This document shows positions 1 through 5,353 of a stretch of 5,353 bases of DNA, in pieces. The notes under the pieces are model-generated. The model made no database searches, was not told the origin of the DNA, and saw only the letters and a program-made list of their open reading frames with translations. The translations under genes were made by a program, and so were the position numbers. The DNA comes from Rhodospirillaceae bacterium (GTDB lineage Bacteria; Pseudomonadota; Alphaproteobacteria; JABSOH01), in the NCBI GenBank assembly GCA_020629355.1, contig JAHDDM010000103.1:1-5353 (forward strand). The letters are read 5' to 3'. Position 1 is the stretch's first letter. Every line of letters starts with the position of its first letter.

Positions 1-61
1 CTATGCGTTGTGTGAGCGATTCGCCTATCTGCATATTTTTTCCGGTTATCGTAATGTCCAT
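1..61 (-). CDS. hpf: Ribosome hibernation promoting factor, N-terminal fragment (partial at left edge)
   Basis: Only the first 20 codons are in the window; the gene runs off the left edge. The fragment begins MDITITGKNMQIGES, which matches the first beta strand and start of helix 1 of the Hpf/RaiA/YfiA family (pattern M-x-I-x-x-x-G-K-x-x-x-I/V-G-x-x-L). Family members bind the 30S subunit in stationary phase and inactivate or dimerise ribosomes. The ATG at 61 is chosen because it gives the family N-terminus, a purine-rich GAAAGGG Shine-Dalgarno lies 6 bases upstream (68-74 on the plus strand), and an in-frame TGA lies a short distance further upstream. Whether it is the short or long form cannot be seen. 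In many alphaproteobacteria hpf sits after rpoN; here it has its own upstream region with a candidate promoter, so it probably leads a leftward transcript. The identification rests on 20 residues, but the match is good. Confidence 0.8.
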   Translation of the reverse strand, partial: MDITITGKNMQIGESLTQRI

Positions 62-85
62 CAATATCCCTTTCAGTGAGAGTTT

Positions 86-114
86 TTGTCATGTTCTTCT
101 ATTCATGCTAAAAG
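86..114 (+). promoter_or_regulatory. Candidate extended -10 promoter for the periplasmic binding-like gene
   Basis: TTGTCA at 86-91 (5 of 6 to TTGACA) is followed by a 17-base spacer and TAAAAG at 109-114 (4 of 6 to TATAAT). A TG at 106-107, one base before the -10, makes an extended -10 element. Transcription would start near 121, leaving a leader of about 50 bases before the ATG at 172. The -10 shares bases 109-110 with the -10 of the leftward hpf promoter candidate. Inference from consensus only. Confidence 0.45.
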
Positions 115-133
115 TTTAGAAGCACTTCGTCAA
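105..133 (-). promoter_or_regulatory. Candidate sigma70-type promoter for hpf
   Basis: On the minus strand, TTGACG (-35, plus positions 128-133) is followed by a 17-base spacer and TAGCAT (-10, plus positions 105-110). The -35 matches the consensus at 5 of 6 positions and the -10 at 4 of 6. Transcription would start near 98, giving a leader of about 37 bases that contains the hpf Shine-Dalgarno. The -10 overlaps that of the opposing rightward promoter candidate. This is a consensus match by eye, not experimental evidence. Confidence 0.45.
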
Positions 134-171
134 GAAATCGCCGCCGTTTGGCATAATATAAAGGCTTTGAA

Positions 172-1005
172 ATGCAGAAATTTCTATTCAGTATCCTGTT
201 TTCTATGTTTTTTACATACTTTAATCCAGTTTTTGCCACGAATCTGTTCCGTGTTGTTTTGCCCTCAGAGATTGAGCAGACTGCCGAAGCACAGATTAAG
301 CAGGGGTTGCACATGGCTTTATCTGGCCGAGATATCGAGGTTGTGCTGCATAAGGCTGAGACAAAAGAGGCAGATGCAGCAGTATTTGCCAGTGCGCTCA
401 AATCCCCCTCAGCAGGCGTTATCGCGGTTGTTGATAAGCCAAATTGGGGTGGTTCGTGGGCAGAACGTGTTTTCAGTAAGCGTTCGGGGACACAACCTTT
501 ATTGAGCGTGGGTTTTACCGACCCAAATGCAGAGTTTGATGCCCAGATAGGTGCTAAAATTCAGGATTATACCTATTTAGTTGCAGAGACTTTCAAAAAA
601 ACCCAAGGTGATACGCTCTGTTTGTTTTCAGAAGATGCGCAATGGTGTGACCTGTTGGCAACCAACACGAATACTCTGGTGATAAAACGTTCAGTATCAG
701 TAGGGCAAACCGCGTCGATGCAAATGGCCTCGACGGTCTCAGCCATGACACAGAACCCGAACATTACGCAAATATTTGTTACGGACTTGGCTTTTTACCC
801 TAGTGTCCAACAGGCCTTACAGATTATTGGCGGCACATTCACTATAGGCGGTATTGGTGATAGTTCTGAAAAGCAGTTGGATTTTAGTATTGATGCGCAA
901 TGGATTTTACAAATAGCACTAGCGATTCGCGCCCTTGAGGTGCAGGCCAATAGCGGTCAAAGTCTTACAGGGGTGATCGATGTTGCTCCGCGTTTGCAGC
1001 AATAA
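172..1005 (+). CDS. Secreted protein resembling a type-I periplasmic binding protein; orphan
   Basis: This 277-residue protein starts with a signal peptide: Lys3, a hydrophobic core over residues 4-17, and a likely cleavage after Val-Phe-Ala at 20-22, so the mature form is probably periplasmic. After it comes a beta strand (FRVVLPSE) and helix, then alternating strands and helices. The second half carries features seen in type-I (ribose-binding-like) periplasmic binding proteins: FVTDLAFYPSVQQAL near residues 203-217, GGIGD near 226-230, and a final helix reading ALAIRALEVQANSG followed by a closing strand. This assignment is by pattern and is tentative. The only two cysteines, C150 and C159, flank a short loop and could form a disulphide. 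The ATG at 172 has AAGG at 161-164 as Shine-Dalgarno, 7 bases away. No transporter ATPase, permease or sensor kinase is adjacent, so ligand and partner are unknown. The stop lies 3 bases from the stop of the convergent lipoprotein gene. Confidence 0.75.
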   Translation: MQKFLFSILFSMFFTYFNPVFATNLFRVVLPSEIEQTAEAQIKQGLHMALSGRDIEVVLHKAETKEADAAVFASALKSPSAGVIAVVDKPNWGGSWAERVFSKRSGTQPLLSVGFTDPNAEFDAQIGAKIQDYTYLVAETFKKTQGDTLCLFSEDAQWCDLLATNTNTLVIKRSVSVGQTASMQMASTVSAMTQNPNITQIFVTDLAFYPSVQQALQIIGGTFTIGGIGDSSEKQLDFSIDAQWILQIALAIRALEVQANSGQSLTGVIDVAPRLQQ

Positions 1006-1008
1006 TGC

Positions 1009-1632
1009 TTAATTTTGCGGAATATTGCCTAATGTGCCGATAAGCTGGAGCGGTTTTTCGCTTAACGAGCGCATTTCCCAAACATAAGCATCAGGATTTC
1101 CTGGTTGGATAGCGTGGGCATTATGTCCGCTAACGGGCATATCTGTCCAGATCACGACATTGCCGACAAATTTGATACCACTATTTTCTAACTCGTTGAT
1201 ATATTTATCGTTGAGCCGCCGACTTTCGATCACAAGACGATTGTCTTTCAGTAACTTCATCACCAGTAGCGAACCACTACGTCCGGGAAAGGCCACCATA
1301 CGTTCTTTGAACAGATTGCCTTTCGAGTCTAATTTGACTTCGTAACTGGCGGGGAAGGTATATTCGATATTGCTGAAGCCCATCCGTTGCAGTTCATTGA
1401 AATGTATCATTTTTTCTGTTTCATACTCTTCTGTGCCTGAGGCAATTTCGTTTTTGCCAATTTTCGACAGAAAACTTGCAGAGAGCACCCTGCCATGAAA
1501 GTTCAGTTCGTAGCGACCGTCTTTGGAAACCTGAATTTTGGTCAGATAGCCATAGGGGATGTAACAGCTGGACAGGAGCATGATGACTGGCACAAGCCAG
1601 AATGCGCGTAATAAAGAGAGGGCTTTAGGCAT
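1009..1632 (-). CDS. Predicted lipoprotein of unknown function, coupled to fmt
   Basis: A 207-residue protein I do not recognise. The N-terminus has Lys3 and Arg9, a hydrophobic stretch over residues 10-20, and a lipobox LSSC ending at Cys23, so it should be cleaved by signal peptidase II and lipidated at Cys23. The next residue is Tyr, not Asp, which under the E. coli Lol sorting rule would favour the outer membrane. The mature part is hydrophilic, with predicted beta-rich stretches (IQVSKDGRYELNFHGRV near 33-49, a Lys/Glu-rich middle, then VGNVVIWTDMPVSGHNA towards the C-terminus) and no catalytic motif. The general look, a repeated strand-forming domain after a lipobox, loosely recalls LppM-type lipoproteins, but I cannot claim homology. 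It is the last gene of def-fmt-lipoprotein: its ATG overlaps the fmt stop in ATGCCTAA, with only a weak GGGA upstream, so translation is probably coupled to fmt. In many relatives truA follows fmt; here this gene takes that place. Confidence 0.8.
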   Translation of the reverse strand: MPKALSLLRAFWLVPVIMLLSSCYIPYGYLTKIQVSKDGRYELNFHGRVLSASFLSKIGKNEIASGTEEYETEKMIHFNELQRMGFSNIEYTFPASYEVKLDSKGNLFKERMVAFPGRSGSLLVMKLLKDNRLVIESRRLNDKYINELENSGIKFVGNVVIWTDMPVSGHNAHAIQPGNPDAYVWEMRSLSEKPLQLIGTLGNIPQN

Positions 1633-2566
1633 CTTTGTGTCCCAAGGCTTCGCCGCTTAAAATATCCTGCCCATTGAGAAAATCCGTGCGTGTCATCACG
1701 TTTCGACCCTCTAGCTGGAGTAAGGTGGGTTGTATCATGCCGTCTCCAGTTTGAATGGTGAATGATTGATCGATAATAGTACCAGCTGCATAATCACTAG
1801 ATGTATCTTGCGGTAACAGTTTGGCAGAAAAAAGGCGAAGGCGTTTTTTTCGCCACCAGCACCATGCGCCAGGTTTTGGCGCAAAGGCGCGTATTGTGTT
1901 GCGAATGGTGTATGCAGGTTGATGGAAGTCTATTTCCAGACTAGCCTTCGAGAACATCCGTGCGTAACATGCGCCTTCTTGAGGCTGTGGCTTGGGGACG
2001 ATTGTTTCTAGCTGGTCAAGGGTCTTGATCAACAGATCCGCGCCCATATTGGCGGTATGGTCATGCCATGTACCGCCCGTGCTGTCATGGGGGATAGGGC
2101 ATGACTTCTGCACTAAAATTGGTCCAGTATCAATGCCTGTATCCATTTTGATGATGGTAACGCCGCCATGGGTATCGCCAGCTTCGATAGCCCGCTCTAG
2201 CGGTGCAGCACCGCGCCAGCGTGGCAAAAGTGAAGGATGAATATTGATACAGCCAAATTTTGGCGCATTCAGGAATTCTTGCGGTAGTTTCATGCCGTAG
2301 GAGACTACGATAGCGGCATCTAATTTCAGTTTATGCCAATCTTGGATGGTCTCTGCCGAGGTAAGGCTGTCTGGCAACACCAAAGGGATTTTTGCGGCTT
2401 GCGCCAGTTCTGCAACGGGCGAGGGATGAAGTTTCATTCCTCGGCCTTTGGCGCGTGGTGGTTGCGAATAGACGATGTGCGGAACAATATTCGCATCAAG
2501 TAACTTCTGTAATACGATGACAGAAAAAGGCGATGTCCCCATGAAAGCAAAACGTATATTAGGCAT
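1625..2566 (-). CDS. fmt: Methionyl-tRNA formyltransferase
   Basis: This 313-residue cytoplasmic enzyme transfers a formyl group from 10-formyltetrahydrofolate to Met-tRNA(fMet), making the bacterial initiator. The length is standard. Residues 1-10 (IRFAFMGTSPFS) open the Rossmann-like formyltransferase domain, and GRGMKLHPSPV near 41-51 is the loop that contacts the tRNA acceptor in this family. The catalytic set is complete: Asn108 and His110 in FGCINIHPSLLP, and Asp146 in GIDTGPI, with the same 38-residue spacing as Asn106 to Asp144 in E. coli. The C-terminal tRNA-binding domain starts around 205, with IRAFAPKPGAWCWW as its recognisable core. The ATG at 2566 overlaps the def stop in ATGCCTAA and has no strong Shine-Dalgarno, so it is probably coupled to def; the 3' end overlaps the lipoprotein start in the same way. 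Pairing with def is the common bacterial arrangement, as the two enzymes add and remove the same formyl group. Confidence 0.97.
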   Translation of the reverse strand: MPNIRFAFMGTSPFSVIVLQKLLDANIVPHIVYSQPPRAKGRGMKLHPSPVAELAQAAKIPLVLPDSLTSAETIQDWHKLKLDAAIVVSYGMKLPQEFLNAPKFGCINIHPSLLPRWRGAAPLERAIEAGDTHGGVTIIKMDTGIDTGPILVQKSCPIPHDSTGGTWHDHTANMGADLLIKTLDQLETIVPKPQPQEGACYARMFSKASLEIDFHQPAYTIRNTIRAFAPKPGAWCWWRKKRLRLFSAKLLPQDTSSDYAAGTIIDQSFTIQTGDGMIQPTLLQLEGRNVMTRTDFLNGQDILSGEALGHKDA

Positions 2567-3083
2567 TATTCGGTTTTTCTTGGGTTTTTTTCTTGCGCAA
2601 TTCGCGTAAGATTCGGCTACGGCTGAGTTGCGAGGTATAGTCGATGATCATCACACCATTAAGGTGATCAATTTCATGTAAGGCACAGCGTGCCTCAAGT
2701 CCTTCAAAGGTTGTTGAGTGCGCATGTCCTTGTACATCCTGATAGTCGATTGTGGCGCGGCATTGCCGCTCGACGGTGATTTCGTACTCTGGCAGTGAAA
2801 GACAGCCTTCATCGTAAGGTTCGAGTTCACCAGATTTTTCGCGAACATGCGGATTGATCATAATCACAGGGTTTTGTGCTTCGGCTTGATCGCTGCAATC
2901 CATAACGAGAATCTGTTGGCTGATACCAATTTGCGGTGCTGCAAGGCCGATACCAGGGGCATCATACATGGTTTCCAGCATATCCTCGACGAGGACTTGC
3001 AGCTCTGTATCGAATGTCGCGACTTTTGTCGCTTTCTTGCGCAAAGTCGGGTGAGGTGCGATAAGTATTGGGCGTATGGTCAT
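2559..3083 (-). CDS. def: Peptide deformylase
   Basis: This 174-residue metalloenzyme removes the N-formyl group from nascent proteins at the ribosome exit. All three family motifs are present: GIGLAAPQ at 44-51, EGCLS at 92-96 (Cys94 is a metal ligand), and HEIDH at 136-140 (His136 and His140 are metal ligands, Glu137 the catalytic base). The tail LRKKKTQEK is basic, as is common for the ribosome-binding C-terminal helix. I chose the ATG at 3083 because MTIRPILIAPHPTLR matches the usual family N-terminus; the frame stays open back to a TTG at 3137, but that would add 18 non-conserved residues and begin at the rmuC start. There is no convincing Shine-Dalgarno before 3083. It is the first gene of def-fmt-lipoprotein and is divergent from rmuC, an arrangement seen in many alphaproteobacteria. 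Confidence 0.97.
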   Translation of the reverse strand: MTIRPILIAPHPTLRKKATKVATFDTELQVLVEDMLETMYDAPGIGLAAPQIGISQQILVMDCSDQAEAQNPVIMINPHVREKSGELEPYDEGCLSLPEYEITVERQCRATIDYQDVQGHAHSTTFEGLEARCALHEIDHLNGVMIIDYTSQLSRSRILRELRKKKTQEKPNNA

Positions 3084-3117
3084 GGGATGATCGAATGAAT
3101 TTTTGTGTTGTGCATAT

Positions 3118-3123
3118 ACTATA
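3118..3123 (-). promoter_or_regulatory. Candidate -10 element for the def operon
   Basis: In the 53-base def/rmuC gap the minus strand reads TATAGT (5 of 6 to TATAAT). The best -35 is TTGCTC, only 15 bases upstream and inside the start of rmuC, so the promoter is weak on paper. Transcription would start near 3111, giving a leader of about 27 bases without a Shine-Dalgarno. The plus strand has an overlapping TATACT at 3115-3120, but a start from it would fall within the rmuC Shine-Dalgarno, so the rmuC promoter is probably further upstream, inside def. Confidence 0.3.
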
Positions 3124-3136
3124 GGGAGCAGCAGCA

Positions 3137-4141
3137 ATGAGCAACTTGATCCTTGCAGCTTTGGTTATATTGATGGTTTTCGTGCTGGTGATGCTGCTTG
3201 TTCTGATACGCGGGACAAAAGGCCAGATAGCCATTCTTGAGCAGAAATTGGGCGATAATTCCGCGAATCAAGAGCTTGAGCGGCAGTTAAGTCGCACTTT
3301 GGATCAGTCCTTAGGCGGATTGGGGCAGAGATTGCAAGAGTCTTTGGCGCGGCAAAGTGCCGAAACCGCGCAAAATTTAGGTAATTTGCGTGAAAAGCTT
3401 GGAGTGATGGATCAAGCGCAACAGCAATTTAAGGACTTAGGACAGCATGTTGTTGATTTGAAAGGTGTGTTGAGTAATCGCCAAGCGCGCGGTGCTATTG
3501 GTGAGTTGCAGCTGGCGAATCTGGTGCAACAGGTTTTACCCGCGAATCTGTACCAATTACAGAGTAAGCTGAGCAATGGCAAACAGCCTGATTGTCTATT
3601 GTTGTTGCCGAATCCCCCAGGGTCGATGGTGGTGGATGCGAAATTTCCTCTTGAGGGGTATCGGGCATGGCTGGATGATCCAGAAAAGGGTCTAAGCCAG
3701 TTTTCAGCAGATGTGAAAAAACATATTGATGATATTGCGGCGCGTTACATTATTTCTGGTGAAACGGCGGATTTTGCCTTGATGTATATCCCTGCCGAGG
3801 CCGTCTATGCTGAAATTTATGCCAGTCTGCCGAAAGTTGTCGACTATGGCTTTAAGAAAAAGGTCTTTCTGGTTTCACCGACGACTTTAATGGCGACTTT
3901 AACCACGGTGCGCGGCATTGTTCGCGATGTCGAGTTGCAAAAACATGCGGCGCAAGTCCAAAAGATGGTGGGTGAAGTGGCGGTTGATGTGGTGCGGCTT
4001 CAGGAACGAGTTGAAAATCTACAGAAGCATTTCGGTCAAGCCGAGAAAGATATTACGTTGATATCGACTTCCATGGGTAAAATTACGTCTAAAGCGGAAA
4101 AAATCACAGCAGTGGATCTGATTCAAGACGAGGACTCATAG
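3137..4141 (+). CDS. rmuC: DNA recombination protein RmuC, membrane-anchored nuclease-fold protein
   Basis: A 334-residue RmuC-family protein; in E. coli rmuC affects the rate of inversion at short inverted repeats, and the family is predicted to be a nuclease. Residues 3-25 form one hydrophobic transmembrane helix, followed by a Gln/Leu/Glu-rich coiled coil over about 30-110. The RmuC domain then begins (RQARGAIGELQL). It carries the signature expected of a PD-(D/E)XK nuclease fold: Glu123 in GAIGE, Pro151-Asp152, and Asp167-Ala-Lys169 in VVDAKFPLEGY. Further conserved parts are FALMYIPAEAVYAEI and the helix-rich C-terminus with HFGQAEKDI. The protein is shorter than E. coli RmuC (about 475 residues), mainly through a shorter coiled coil, but the core looks intact. 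The ATG at 3137 has AGGGAG at 3123-3128 with 8-base spacing. Its last 19 bases overlap the end of the convergent cyclodeaminase-family gene. Confidence 0.95.
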   Translation: MSNLILAALVILMVFVLVMLLVLIRGTKGQIAILEQKLGDNSANQELERQLSRTLDQSLGGLGQRLQESLARQSAETAQNLGNLREKLGVMDQAQQQFKDLGQHVVDLKGVLSNRQARGAIGELQLANLVQQVLPANLYQLQSKLSNGKQPDCLLLLPNPPGSMVVDAKFPLEGYRAWLDDPEKGLSQFSADVKKHIDDIAARYIISGETADFALMYIPAEAVYAEIYASLPKVVDYGFKKKVFLVSPTTLMATLTTVRGIVRDVELQKHAAQVQKMVGEVAVDVVRLQERVENLQKHFGQAEKDITLISTSMGKITSKAEKITAVDLIQDEDS

Positions 4142-5061
4142 GCGAAAATTGCTGCATACAGGTCTTCGAGGGCGTGCCCAGTGGACTTGAACAGGGTAAT
4201 TTCAGAATCGTTTTTGCGGCCTTGATGGTTGCCTTGGCACAGATCAAATAGGCTGGCTGTGATGGATTCTTGATGGATTGCACCGCTTTGAATGGCTTGT
4301 AGAATATCACCAGCCTCGTTTAATGCTCCATCTAGGGTATCGACGAAAATACGGCTTCGCTGCATGACCGCATCATCGGATTCACGCAAAGACGGTTTAT
4401 ACGCGCCCACCAGATCAATGTGCTGTCCAGAGCGGAGATTTTTGCCTAAAATTAGGGGTTTTGCCGAAAAAGTTGCGGTGCAGAGAATATCAGCTTCCTG
4501 TTGTGCTTTTGCGCAATCCTCTGTTACAGTGGCGTTGAAGCCTGCTGCACAGACTTTTTCTGCAAGATATTTTGCATGGCTAAGGTTACGTCCCCAGATA
4601 GTGATTTTTTGAATGGAACGTATGTTAGAATAGGCATAAATAAGATTTTCAGCAATGCGGCCTGTTCCGATCACCAACATATGATGGGCATCTTTAGGTG
4701 CTAAATAGTCTGCTGCCAAGGCTGAAGCAGCGGCGGTGCGTCTGGCGGTCAATTCGCCACCGTCAATCAAGGCGAGTCTTTCCCCAGTATTGGCATTGCT
4801 GAGACTATAATGGGCTTGAATGCCTGGAAGGTTTGCCTTGCTGTTTTCTGGTGCGACAATAACCTGTTTAATACCTAAATAACGGCCTTCGATCCATGCT
4901 GGCATCAGAAGCAAAGAATTGGTTGCACCGCTAGAGCAGGAATAATCGTGATGAGTGCGTAGCGGGACAGTGCAGCCCTGTTGAAATCCAGAACGTAAAG
5001 CCTCGATCAATGCAGGCCACGGCAGGGCTTTTTGCGTTTGAGGCGCGTCAAGAATAAGCAT
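4123..5061 (-). CDS. Ornithine cyclodeaminase/mu-crystallin family protein, probable ketimine (pyrroline-2-carboxylate type) reductase
   Basis: A 312-residue NAD(P)-dependent enzyme of the ornithine cyclodeaminase/mu-crystallin family. Visible family marks are Lys65 in YLGIKQV and Arg108 in ELTARRTAAASALAA (substrate-carboxylate binding positions), the dinucleotide-binding turn VIGTGRIAENL at 130-140 ending in IWGR at 155-158, VGAYKPSLRESDD at 218-230, and FVDTLDGALNEAGDILQ at 239-255. In Pseudomonas ornithine cyclodeaminase the sequence after VG is G-D-C-P with catalytic Asp228; here it is A-Y-K-P, so that Asp is replaced by Tyr221. This resembles mu-crystallin (A-S-R-P), a ketimine reductase, more than a true cyclodeaminase. 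I therefore infer a reductase of cyclic ketimines such as 1-pyrroline-2-carboxylate; the substrate is not proven. The ATG at 5061 is chosen because MLILDAPQ fits the family start and lies one base past the aspS stop (TAAaATG), without a Shine-Dalgarno; upstream in-frame codons only overlap aspS. Translation is probably coupled to aspS. Confidence 0.88.
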   Translation of the reverse strand: MLILDAPQTQKALPWPALIEALRSGFQQGCTVPLRTHHDYSCSSGATNSLLLMPAWIEGRYLGIKQVIVAPENSKANLPGIQAHYSLSNANTGERLALIDGGELTARRTAAASALAADYLAPKDAHHMLVIGTGRIAENLIYAYSNIRSIQKITIWGRNLSHAKYLAEKVCAAGFNATVTEDCAKAQQEADILCTATFSAKPLILGKNLRSGQHIDLVGAYKPSLRESDDAVMQRSRIFVDTLDGALNEAGDILQAIQSGAIHQESITASLFDLCQGNHQGRKNDSEITLFKSTGHALEDLYAAIFAYESSS

Positions 5062-5062
5062 T

Positions 5063-5353
5063 TTACGTTTTTTGAGGGTTTTGGGGCAGTAGAGCCAAGC
5101 CCAATTCCTGTAACTGTGCCGTGTCCACGGAATCGGGTGCACCCATCATCAAGTCTTGTGCCTGTTGGTTCAGAGGGAAGGCGGTGACTTCACGAATATT
5201 TTCCACGCCTGCAAGCAACATGACCATGCGATCAATTCCAGGGGCAGAGCCACCATGGGGTGGCGCGCCGAATTTCAATGCCTCGATCATGCCAGAAAAA
5301 CGCTGGTCAACATCGGCTTGGCTGTATCCAGCAATTTCAAAGGCGCGATACAT
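5063..5353 (-). CDS. aspS: Aspartyl-tRNA synthetase, C-terminal fragment (partial at right edge)
   Basis: The last 96 codons of aspS; the rest lies beyond the right edge, and the first Met seen (5351-5353) is internal. AspS is a class II synthetase that charges tRNA-Asp (and tRNA-Asn in organisms that use the transamidation route). The fragment includes the end of the catalytic domain: a helix ending in [13 protein letters not shown], then class II motif 3 as [12 protein letters not shown], with Arg42 of the fragment as the ATP-binding arginine, and then [16 protein letters not shown], typical of alphaproteobacterial AspS. The C-terminal tail is short, as usual in bacterial AspS. Nothing here separates the discriminating from the non-discriminating form. 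The TAA stop is one base before the start of the cyclodeaminase-family gene, so the two form one transcription unit. Confidence 0.96.
   Translation of the reverse strand: MYRAFEIAGYSQADVDQRFSGMIEALKFGAPPHGGSAPGIDRMVMLLAGVENIREVTAFPLNQQAQDLMMGAPDSVDTAQLQELGLALLPQNPQKT

Noticed and set aside
149..167. TGGCAT-like sequence resembling part of a sigma54 promoter before the binding-like gene.
   Set aside because: The second half (TTGC at the right spacing) is missing, and a start there would fall at the ATG.
108..401. Open minus-strand frame opposite the start of the binding-like gene.
   Set aside because: It is antisense to a supported gene, has no recognisable motif, and has no ribosome binding site that I could see.
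86..505. Open plus-strand frame starting with TTG that reads a helix-like stretch (HAKSLEALRQEIAAVW) before overlapping the binding-like gene in another frame.
   Set aside because: It has a weak TTG start with no ribosome binding site, it becomes a Cys/Arg-rich shadow of the 172-1005 gene, and that gene has a signal peptide and a good Shine-Dalgarno of its own.
1037..1072. Small inverted repeats (AGCG/CGCT and CGCT/AGCG) near the end of the lipoprotein gene, possible terminator.
   Set aside because: Stems are only about 4 base pairs, there is no T-run in the right place, and they lie inside coding sequence.
3084..3137. N-terminal extension of def from the TTG at 3137.
   Set aside because: The added 18 residues are not family-like, the TTG coincides with the rmuC start, and MTIRPILIAPHPTLR at 3083 fits the known deformylase N-terminus.
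5062..5142. N-terminal extension of the cyclodeaminase-family gene to an upstream start at 5142.
   Set aside because: It would read through the end of aspS in another frame, and the basic, tryptophan-rich extra residues do not match the family start.

Overview
The window is a dense stretch of bacterial chromosome that most resembles Alphaproteobacteria. The evidence is the def-fmt pair read divergently from rmuC, an aspS C-terminus of alphaproteobacterial type ([10 protein letters not shown] and [16 protein letters not shown]), and an Hpf N-terminus of the same flavour. Base composition is moderate by eye (not computed). I could not assign an order or genus. I see no RNA gene, IS element, CRISPR array, long repeat or sign of recent transfer.

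Layout, left to right. The first 61 bases are the start of hpf (ribosome hibernation factor) on the minus strand, running off the left edge. A 110-base intergenic region (62-171) holds two back-to-back promoter candidates that overlap at their -10 boxes. One would drive hpf leftward. The other would drive, rightward, a gene for a secreted protein that looks like a small type-I periplasmic binding protein (172-1005). That gene meets, tail to tail with only 3 bases between stops, a minus-strand operon def-fmt-lipoprotein (3083 down to 1009). Both junctions in this operon are 8-base stop/start overlaps with the identical sequence ATGCCTAA. A 53-base gap then separates def from the divergent rmuC (3137-4141). 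rmuC overlaps by 19 bases, tail to tail, the end of a minus-strand ornithine cyclodeaminase/mu-crystallin family gene (5061-4123). That gene follows aspS directly (stop at 5063, next start at 5061); only the last 96 codons of aspS are present.

Functionally most of the window is housekeeping. Fmt formylates the initiator tRNA, Def removes the formyl group from new proteins, AspS charges tRNA-Asp, Hpf parks idle ribosomes, and RmuC is a membrane-anchored nuclease-like protein linked to recombination. The less ordinary items are three. First, an unrecognised lipoprotein is translationally coupled to fmt. Second, an orphan periplasmic-binding-protein-like gene has no visible transporter partners. 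Third, a mu-crystallin-like reductase fused into the aspS transcription unit carries Tyr where true ornithine cyclodeaminases have their catalytic Asp. I did not find a clear new multi-gene system.
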